Notes under the pieces: model-generated
What the model was told of the DNA's origin: nothing
The model's database searches: none
The model's input: only the letters and a program-made list of their open reading frames with translations
In this document: positions 41,014 to 46,809 of the stretch, piece by piece
How the letters are laid out: the number at the start of each line of letters is the position of its first letter
Numbering within the stretch: the first letter of the stretch is position 1
Assembly: GCA_021781515.1 (NCBI GenBank)
Contig: JAJXWR010000010.1
Coordinates: 1-46,809 of the forward strand
From: Pseudomonadota bacterium
GTDB taxonomy: Bacteria; Pseudomonadota; Gammaproteobacteria; Pseudomonadales; Moraxellaceae
Length of the DNA stretch: 46,809 nucleotides
Direction of reading: 5' to 3'
Made by a program: the position numbers and the translations under genes

Positions 41014-43383
41014 ATGTGTATGACATCAATGTGGATGAGTAAAAGGAAAATGGCGGTGACGTTGCTGCTGGGTGGCGGTATACGTTTCAGTACGATGGCC
41101 TGGGCGGATAGCGGCAACCTGGTGACCGGGACAGTGGACAATGCCTTGGGTCAGCCGGTGCCTGAGGTGATGATCTCGGTCCGTTGTCTCGGGCATCCCT
41201 GTAAGCTGGCGTCGGGACGTACGGATCAACACGGGGAGTTTAGTTTTCAGGGGTGGCCAGACGGACGTTATCAACTCGTCCTGACGGCACCGGGCTATCA
41301 GTCAGCGGCGCAGGTGGTGCGTGTGGACAGCGCCCATCGGGTACAACAGTTGCGGGTGCATATCAACAGCCAGCAGGCGTTGCTGTTTCGGGTGAAACGC
41401 AAGCCCAAAGTGGTTAAAAGTCGCCTGGACAATGAGACGGGAACCGACAGTTACCAGATGAGCCGTCAGGATATTGCACAGTTGCCTGAGGGGGAAAATA
41501 CAGCGATTAATCAAGTGTTATTACAGGCGCCGGGCGTGGTGCAGGATTCATTTGGTCAGATACACGTGCGTGGAGATCATGCAGACGTGCAGTACCGGTT
41601 GAATGGGCTATGGCTTCCCGACAGTGTGGGGGGGCTGGGCGATACGATGGATACCCATTTTGTAGAGCAGATGAATCTGATTACCGGGGCCTTGCCTGCA
41701 CGTTATGGGTTTGAGACAGCGGGTATCGTTGATATACGCACGCGCTCAGGTGCTTTTGCCAGCGGTGGTATGCTGGGAATGCAGGTGGGTAGTTACGGAG
41801 AACAGAATGTTTATGGCGATGTAGCTGGTCATCAAGGGAAACTCAATTATTACCTGAGCATGAATCTATTGCGCACGGATTTGGGACTGGAAAACCCGGT
41901 AGGGAGCAGTAATCCATTGCATGATCATTCCAACCAGGGCAAAGGCATGGGGTATTTTTCCTGGGCGACCAGTGAGGTGTCGCGGTGGAGCCTGTTATTG
42001 GGAACGACGACCAACCGTTTTCAGATTCCGGATGTGCCTGGATTGAATGCACCCTATACGCCTTACGGGATCCAGAATACGCCGTCGAGTAGTTTGAACG
42101 AGCAGCAGGTGGAGCAGACGCAGTTTGCGATGCTCTCCTATGAAGGGGTATACGGCGAGGATCTGAGCTACCAGATCAGTTATTTCAGTCGTTATACCGA
42201 TGTGAACTTTCAGCCGGATACTCTGGGAGACCTTGCTTTTTACGGCCTGTCTTCTCAGGTACTGCAAAGCGGTTGGGCCAACGGCCTGCAATCCGATGCT
42301 GTATGGAGACCAGGAAAGTCGCATACCGTGCGCTTTGGCGAGTTTCTCAGTGATGAATCATTGAGTAATCAGAGCACGCTTCAGGCGCTTCCGGGCAATG
42401 CAGCCGGTCAACAAACCGGAAATACGCCGGTTTCTTTCATGGATCGCGGTGGATTTCATGCCTACGAAGCCGGGATTTATGTAGAGGATTCCTGGAAAGC
42501 GACGCAACGGTTGACCCTGAACTACGGGGTGCGTCTGGATCGTATTGATGCGTATGTCAATGCGGCGCAGTTAAGCCCGCGGTTGGGTAGCGTCTACCAG
42601 TTCACGCCGGCAACAGCGGTGCATCTGGGTTATTCCCGCTATTTTACACCGCCACCTACTGAACAGATCGCCAGTGCGACTATCGGTGCCGCACAGGGGA
42701 CGCTGGCTGCGCCTGCCGTCACGACCAATGACCGGGTACAGCCGGAACGTAGTCATTATTTCGATCTGGGGATAGACCATACGCTGTCAGCGCACTGGAG
42801 TGTCAGTGCAGACAGCTACTATCGTCTGGTCACGAATTTGCTGGATGAAGGACAGTTTGGCTCAGCCATGCTGTTTACCCCGTTTAATTATCAATATGGT
42901 AAAGTCTATGGCATTGAACTGGGGAGCAACTATCATAATGAGCAACTGACGGCCTATGTCAATGTGGCGCGGTCAGCGGCCTTTGGTAAAAACATTACCA
43001 GTAGTGAGTACGTGTTTGCCCCGGCTGAGCTGGCTTATATCCAGAATAACTGGATCCATTTGGATCATGACCAGACCTGGACGGCTTCAGGGGGAGTGGG
43101 TTATGTGCTGGATGAGACGCATTTTAATGCAGATGTGCTGGCCGGTAGCGGCCTGCGTAATGGGTTTGCCAACACCACGCATCTGCCTGGCTATATGACC
43201 ATGAATTTTTCGGTGGGACGTCAGTTGATGGCGGGTTCACTGGGAGCGCTGGATGGGCGTGTCGGGGTGACGAATGTGCTGAACCGGATTTATGAAATCC
43301 GCGATGGCACCGGCGTGGGAATCGGTGCGCCACAATTTGGTGCAATGCGTGGGTATTATCTGAGTATCAACAAAAACTTCTGA
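41014..43383 (+). CDS. TonB-dependent outer membrane receptor with N-terminal regulatory-like domain
   Basis: Outer-membrane transporter of about 789 aa. After the signal peptide, an immunoglobulin-like carboxypeptidase regulatory domain occupies about 35-118 (VTGTVDNALGQPVPEVMISV, GEFSFQGWPDGRYQLVL). A plug domain follows (EGENTAINQVLLQAPGVVQD, IHVRGDHADVQYRLNG, LITGALPARYGFETAGIVDI, quoted in part), then a long beta barrel ending in Phe (YYLSINKNF). The substrate cannot be read. The start is uncertain: ATG at 41014, 41029, 41035 or 41050 all give a usable signal peptide and none has a strong RBS. exbB-exbD-tonB follow in the same direction. Confidence 0.85.
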   Translation: MCMTSMWMSKRKMAVTLLLGGGIRFSTMAWADSGNLVTGTVDNALGQPVPEVMISVRCLGHPCKLASGRTDQHGEFSFQGWPDGRYQLVLTAPGYQSAAQVVRVDSAHRVQQLRVHINSQQALLFRVKRKPKVVKSRLDNETGTDSYQMSRQDIAQLPEGENTAINQVLLQAPGVVQDSFGQIHVRGDHADVQYRLNGLWLPDSVGGLGDTMDTHFVEQMNLITGALPARYGFETAGIVDIRTRSGAFASGGMLGMQVGSYGEQNVYGDVAGHQGKLNYYLSMNLLRTDLGLENPVGSSNPLHDHSNQGKGMGYFSWATSEVSRWSLLLGTTTNRFQIPDVPGLNAPYTPYGIQNTPSSSLNEQQVEQTQFAMLSYEGVYGEDLSYQISYFSRYTDVNFQPDTLGDLAFYGLSSQVLQSGWANGLQSDAVWRPGKSHTVRFGEFLSDESLSNQSTLQALPGNAAGQQTGNTPVSFMDRGGFHAYEAGIYVEDSWKATQRLTLNYGVRLDRIDAYVNAAQLSPRLGSVYQFTPATAVHLGYSRYFTPPPTEQIASATIGAAQGTLAAPAVTTNDRVQPERSHYFDLGIDHTLSAHWSVSADSYYRLVTNLLDEGQFGSAMLFTPFNYQYGKVYGIELGSNYHNEQLTAYVNVARSAAFGKNITSSEYVFAPAELAYIQNNWIHLDHDQTWTASGGVGYVLDETHFNADVLAGSGLRNGFANTTHLPGYMTMNFSVGRQLMAGSLGALDGRVGVTNVLNRIYEIRDGTGVGIGAPQFGAMRGYYLSINKNF

Positions 43384-43462
43384 GGTGGTATTCTGTCCTT
43401 AAGAAAGAATACACCCATCAGACGGATGGCGACGACGATTGTATGAATGAACGGAAACTGCT

Positions 43463-44095
43463 ATGTCTTTACTGGAAATAGGTATTGCGTTAAAACTGGC
43501 CGGAAGCATCATGATTCCTTTGCTGCTGCTGGCGATATTGGCACTGGCGGTCATGTTGGAAAAAATCTGGTTGTTTAGCCGTTATTCCAGGCTACCCGCT
43601 GAACTGCTGGGGCTGGTGGAAACTTTTGATTTCTCGTGGCAAGAACTGGAGCAACAAATCATGAAATTGCCCTCCGGGCATTATTTTCAGCGGTTTTTTG
43701 CAGTGGTGTTGCTGAATAGGCAACGACCGGTCTGGTGGGTCGAATCGCGTGCCGCTGATGAGGCGCAATTGATCGAACAGGAACTTGGACGAAGGTTATG
43801 GGTGCTGGAAACCGTCGTGACCGCTGCACCGTTACTGGGATTGCTGGGCACCATTCTTGGCATGATGCATGCTTTTCAGATGATCGGCGGTCATGGGCTG
43901 GTGAATCCCAGTGGAGTGACCGGAGGAGTCGCCCAGGCGCTGATTGCTACGGCCGCCGGGTTGATGATTGCGCTGGTCTGTCTGTTTGGTTTCAACTATT
44001 TTTCAAGGTTGCAGGCACAGACGCTGGATACCATGGAGCGACTGGGATCAAGAATCATGGATCATATTCGTATGGATCAGCAGGGTGGTGCATGA
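43463..44095 (+). CDS. exbB: ExbB, TonB energising proton channel subunit
   Basis: MotA/TolQ/ExbB-family inner membrane protein of 210 aa with three hydrophobic segments (about 13-35, 112-135, 155-180). Motif LLGLLGTILGMMHAFQMIG and TGGVAQALIATAAGLMIAL form the conserved channel core. With ExbD it uses the proton gradient to energise TonB. The stop overlaps exbD as ATGA. It lies 79 bases after the receptor gene. Confidence 0.92.
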   Translation: MSLLEIGIALKLAGSIMIPLLLLAILALAVMLEKIWLFSRYSRLPAELLGLVETFDFSWQELEQQIMKLPSGHYFQRFFAVVLLNRQRPVWWVESRAADEAQLIEQELGRRLWVLETVVTAAPLLGLLGTILGMMHAFQMIGGHGLVNPSGVTGGVAQALIATAAGLMIALVCLFGFNYFSRLQAQTLDTMERLGSRIMDHIRMDQQGGA

Positions 44096-44496
44096 AACGG
44101 CGGCGTACCCGGGACACCCGTAAAGGCCGCATCGAAATCATTCCCATGATTGATGTGATGTTTTTTTTGCTGGCAACTTTCATGCTGGCCTCTTTGTCCA
44201 TGCAGAACCTCAATTCCTTGCCAGTCAACCTGCCGCAGGGCAAGGCGGAAAGCTTAGCCGCTGATCAGCCATTGACATTGACACTGACGCGTGACCGGCG
44301 GTTGTTGGTCAACAAGATTCCCGTAACCTTAGCGAATCTGGCGGCGGTGATACGACCACTCTTGCGTGGAGAAGGGGATCTGATTGTGGCGGCAGACAAT
44401 GAGGCACCCCAGGGACTGGTGGTGCAGGCGATGCTGGCTGCACGCCAGGCAGGTGCCCGGCACTTCCTGATTGCGGTGCAGCATGCTGCCCACTGA
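44092..44496 (+). CDS. exbD: ExbD, TonB energising subunit
   Basis: Single-pass inner membrane protein of 134 aa. The transmembrane helix IPMIDVMFFLLATFMLAS contains the essential Asp, residue 21. A periplasmic domain follows with LTRDRRLLVNKIPV and a C-terminal VVQAMLAARQAGARHFLIAV. The start overlaps the exbB stop by 4 bases and the end overlaps tonB by 14, so the three are one transcript. Confidence 0.93.
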   Translation: MKRRRTRDTRKGRIEIIPMIDVMFFLLATFMLASLSMQNLNSLPVNLPQGKAESLAADQPLTLTLTRDRRLLVNKIPVTLANLAAVIRPLLRGEGDLIVAADNEAPQGLVVQAMLAARQAGARHFLIAVQHAAH

Positions 44497-45148
44497 CTGG
44501 CCCCTGCGTCGACAAACGACGTTTACCTGGTTTTTATTCTGGTCGGTGGCACTGTGGAGTGTGGTATTTGCCGGGTTATTGGGTGTGCTGATGCGTCCGT
44601 CTGAACCGGAGCCCCCGGCACCGATAGAAGCCCGTCTGATAGAATTACCGCCACCACCACCACCTCCTCCTCCGGTGGTAAAACCACATCAACCCGTGGC
44701 ACCACCACTACCGATGCACAAACTCGTTGTGAAAGCGCCCAGCGTTACACCGCCGCCAGCACTTCCCGTTGTTCAGCCACCGCCGCCGCCACAGGCAGCG
44801 CAACCAGCGGCTCCGCTGCCTGTTCAGCCCCCTCCGGTGGCCGTCAAGCCCGCCCCCCCATCTGCCGCACCTACAGAGGCCGGTGTGGATGAGCAGGGAT
44901 TGCAGATTGTTGAACAGCCGCAACCTGAAGTTCCGGATGATGTGGCAGATCAGGCCAATGGGGTACAGATCACCGCCCGGTTTCACGTAGGGCCAGACGG
45001 CAAGGTGCGGGTTGAATTGATCCGCCCCTCTGCCATTCCTGAGTTGAATCAGTGTGTTCTGCGGACGTTGAGTCACTGGAAATTTCAGCCGGCGGTACAT
45101 CAAGGGCAACCGGTGGCAGCGACACAGGACATTACACTGTCGTTCTGA
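44483..45148 (+). CDS. tonB: TonB energy transducer
   Basis: Links ExbBD to outer-membrane receptors. The 221 aa protein has an N-terminal anchor (about 16-40), a long proline-rich periplasmic spacer (about 45-135) and a C-terminal TonB domain of about 75 residues (VQITARFHVGPDGKVRVELI, LRTLSHWKFQPAV). The spacer includes nine consecutive prolines in ELP9VV. The gene repeat CCA x4 and CCT x3 here is prone to slippage. ATG 44483 is the most likely start. Confidence 0.9.
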   Translation: MLPTDWPLRRQTTFTWFLFWSVALWSVVFAGLLGVLMRPSEPEPPAPIEARLIELPPPPPPPPPVVKPHQPVAPPLPMHKLVVKAPSVTPPPALPVVQPPPPPQAAQPAAPLPVQPPPVAVKPAPPSAAPTEAGVDEQGLQIVEQPQPEVPDDVADQANGVQITARFHVGPDGKVRVELIRPSAIPELNQCVLRTLSHWKFQPAVHQGQPVAATQDITLSF

Positions 45149-45304
45149 GTGGCTGCGTATAGGGGATGGTGATGTTCGTTGTCCGGAAATGTCCATTGGT
45201 ATTAAATGGTTAATTATGCTAGTCTCCGTACGGGTACTAGGAGAATCAGGTGCATGGCGTTTAATGACACCAGGTTCTACAGCAGTCAGTACAGGAGCAT
45301 TAAT

Positions 45305-45829
45305 GTGAAACGGTGTTGGAGTGTAGTGCTGTTGGGGTTGATGTGTGTTCAGGCCGGTGCATTGGAAGCCATGGACGATCAGGTCATGCAGAGTATTGCA
45401 GGTCAGGGAAGTATTCTGAATGGTGCGCCGCCAAAATCTTCCCAGAATAAAAGTGCCTTGCACAAGAGCATGGATCAGACAAATTCTCAAGAGGACTCGG
45501 GCAGTAATCAGAATAATAGTCAGGTGCAGCGACAGACGTCGGTGCCGGGAGTCCAGGCGCAGCAAAGTTCAGCGACACTGGCGACTGCTGAAAATATGCT
45601 AAAAGGTTTGACGGGAATTGGAGGCAGCAGTACCCCGGTTTCGGGTGGCGCTGGAAATTCTTCGAGTTCGCCACTGGGAGATACAGTGACTTCGGCGTTG
45701 CCGGCCAGTGCCTTGTTAAACGGGGCCTTTGGTGGTTCTGGAAATAGTTCAGCCAATCCATTCTCCAGCATGACGTATGTGGGAGCCAGGGGAGGTTCAA
45801 ATGTCAGTGTTAATATTAATGGGCATTGA
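45305..45829 (+). CDS. Small secreted protein with D-D-x(6)-G-Q motif
   Basis: Exported Ser/Gln/Gly-rich protein of 174 aa. GTG 45305, 7 bases after AGGAG (45293-45297), gives the signal peptide VKRCWSVVLLGLMCVQAGA (read as Met first). The mature start is LEAMDDQVMQSIAGQGS. That motif resembles the short conserved N-terminus (LxxLDDxxLxxVTGQ type) of a family of exported, partly filament-associated proteins in Acinetobacter and relatives; I recall this as DUF6160-like but am not certain. The rest is low complexity and Asn/Ser/Gly-rich. It is downstream of tonB, with its own possible leader (45149-45304). Function unknown. Confidence 0.7.
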   Translation: MKRCWSVVLLGLMCVQAGALEAMDDQVMQSIAGQGSILNGAPPKSSQNKSALHKSMDQTNSQEDSGSNQNNSQVQRQTSVPGVQAQQSSATLATAENMLKGLTGIGGSSTPVSGGAGNSSSSPLGDTVTSALPASALLNGAFGGSGNSSANPFSSMTYVGARGGSNVSVNINGH

Positions 45830-45854
45830 CGGGAACTGTGGATTTTAAGGAGAG

Positions 45855-46439
45855 TTACTCGTTAGTAGGTTCAGCGGGTTGTGGCTGTAGCAAATGCTGC
45901 CAGTATTCCGTGTGTATGAAATTCACCGGCACAGCAACCTCCAGTGTCTTGGCGGCGAGGGCTTGAGTCGGTTCGGTTGTCTCGCTGAGGAGTGGTTCGC
46001 CCACTAAGGCGCTTTCCTGCAAGACCCGATAGCGAATCATTCCGATAAAGTCGTGTGATAAACGCTTTAATGCCGTGGTGGCTTGTAACAGGGCCTGTTG
46101 ATGACCCGCCTTCCAGCCTTCCATGATTCCAGAACGCCACTGGGATAATTCCTCATCGTTCCGCAGGAGGAACGATACGTCAATTTTCCCAGGATCAGTT
46201 AAATCAGGTTGCAGATAATCTCGCCAGTTAGGTGTCTGCTTTACCCTGCGGGCCGGTTCAGTGATGGAAAACACAACATGGGCACTGGGCATCGAGGCAT
46301 TCACTGTACTGTCATTTGCGATCACGTGTCCTTCTGATAGTGCGGGCGGTAAAACAGTGCCATTAGTGAGTAAGGAATTAAAGGAATACAAGGCGTCAAA
46401 CTGACCAAAGTGTGAGCGCAAGCCCCTGGCTTTAGCCAT
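45855..46439 (-). pseudogene. dotC-like (type IVB secretion) gene fragment
   Basis: C-terminal two-thirds of a DotC/TraI-type outer-membrane complex lipoprotein. Recognisable are LYSFNSLLTNGTVLPPALSEG (the DotC F-N-x-L-...-PPVL-x-EG block, quoted in part), PNWRDYL, SQWRSGIMEGWKAGHQQAL and RLSHDFIGMIRYRVL. Full DotC is about 300 aa with a lipoprotein signal. Here the frame begins inside an IS200/IS605 hairpin: the first six residues MAKARG are IS sequence, so the native N-terminus is gone. No other dot/icm gene is visible in the window. Confidence 0.75.
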
Positions 46440-46443
46440 GGGG
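46423..46443. repeat. IS left-end imperfect hairpin
   Basis: CCCC-TGGC, loop TTTA, GCCA-T-GGGG: an 8-base stem with one bulged T, the classic subterminal structure recognised by IS200/IS605 TnpA. It is bracketed by the direct repeat GTGAGCG at 46412-46418 and 46443-46449. Confidence 0.8.
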
Positions 46444-46499
46444 TGAGCGAATGCAGTTTACGTATTTGTTTTGTAATAATAATCAGCTATAATTCAACT

Positions 46500-46620
46500 A
46501 TCTACAAGAATGCCGTTCCATACAAATCGAACGGTAATGTTACCTATTCCTGCAAATACCCTGCGGTTTGGTATCGCATTGGAAGTCATCAAACAATATA
46601 TTGAACAGAAATACGTCTAA
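46500..46620 (+). pseudogene. Collapsed tnpA of the IS200/IS605 element
   Basis: Two frames each match one end of a Y1 transposase. NAVPYKSNGNVTYSCKYP resembles the N-terminus (xYKxNxNxVYxCKYH). In the next frame LRFGIALEVIKQYIEQKYV is the C-terminus. About 90 residues with the HUH and catalytic Tyr are deleted and the join is out of frame. One continuous 36-codon frame from ATG 46510 keeps the C-terminal part. Its TAA overlaps the tnpB ATG as TAATG. Confidence 0.75.
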
Positions 46621-46809
46621 TGGCAAAACCAAAGAAGCAAATTCATGTCGTAGAATTGGTGCTGGATACCACAGGCGAGGATAATCGTCGTATAGAGGGT
46701 GTTCTTGAAGCGGCCAAGCGACTGATTAACACAACGCTTCAGGATGGTTTAGGCATTGTCGATGCAATCAGGAATGATCCGGCATGGGATGCGGCAAGAA
46801 AGATGCCTC
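46620..46809 (+). CDS. tnpB: TnpB-type RNA-guided nuclease/transposon protein, 5' end only
   Basis: The first 63 codons of a tnpB/orfB-family gene, cut by the window end. IEGVLEAAKRLINTTLQDGL and IRNDPAWDAARKMP match the N-terminal pattern of many TnpB proteins (R-L-E-A-A-R-x-L-Y-N-x-x-L ... W-x-A-A-R-x-x-P). Start ATG 46620 overlaps the tnpA remnant stop. Whether the RuvC domain and zinc ribbon are intact cannot be seen. Confidence 0.72.
   Translation, partial: MAKPKKQIHVVELVLDTTGEDNRRIEGVLEAAKRLINTTLQDGLGIVDAIRNDPAWDAARKMP

Larger units (their letters stand above)
46421..46809 (+). mobile_element. IS200/IS605-type element, left end (runs off the window)
   Basis: Begins at the subterminal hairpin at 46423-46443, continues with an AT-rich leader, a collapsed tnpA (46500-46620) and the start of tnpB (46620 onward). 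It interrupts a dotC-like gene. The right end is outside the window. Confidence 0.78.

Overview
This 46.8 kb window looks like chromosome of a gammaproteobacterium. The long glyceraldehyde-3-phosphate dehydrogenase (about 487 aa), the fadB-fadA pair, the olsB/olsA lipid acyltransferase pair, ttcA/prfC, umuDC and birA-coaX together suggest a member of or near Pseudomonadales (Moraxellaceae-like). That placement is inference; no rRNA is present. Base composition is near 50% GC, and GTG and TTG starts are common.

Layout: a tRNA-Leu(CAA) with a near-consensus promoter, then obgE-proB (1-3.1 kb). Next come two leftward genes (a DUF4124 protein and a membrane protein with a degenerate GGDEF domain), divergent from a 7TMR-DISM hybrid kinase (3.1-7.5 kb). 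An ornithine-lipid type pair olsB/olsA is separated by a decayed IS200-type tnpA (7.6-9.6 kb). Leftward tex-mtgA follow, then the divergent rcnR/rcnA nickel-cobalt module with a textbook operator (9.7-14.4 kb). Then ompR-envZ, a Trp-rich small membrane protein and gap (14.5-18.7 kb). A copA-dsbD-PAS kinase-receiver run follows, in which dsbD carries a one-base frameshift (18.8-25.9 kb). ttcA and prfC converge (26-28.5 kb). SOS-regulated umuDC and a yefM-yoeB toxin-antitoxin pair come next (28.6-30.9 kb). An orphan branched-chain amino acid type binding lipoprotein overlaps birA, followed by coaX (31.4-34.3 kb). fadBA encodes the beta-oxidation complex (34.4-37.8 kb). A leftward pabAB fusion plus a pabC-like gene lies divergent from a TonB-dependent receptor followed by exbB-exbD-tonB and a secreted protein (37.8-45.8 kb). 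The right end is a dotC-like (type IVB secretion) gene fragment cut by an IS200/IS605-type element with a collapsed tnpA and the start of tnpB (45.85-46.8 kb).

Functional themes are metal handling (RcnAR, CopA, TonB/ExbBD uptake), envelope biology (OlsBA, MtgA, OmpR/EnvZ, DsbD) and core metabolism. The points most worth a second look are the enlarged RcnA with an extra domain, the dsbD frameshift, the two internally deleted IS200/IS605 tnpA genes (one beside olsA, one truncating dotC), the dense divergent regulatory region between pabAB and the TonB receptor, and the Trp-rich protein behind envZ. No clearly new multi-gene defence or biosynthetic system is visible.
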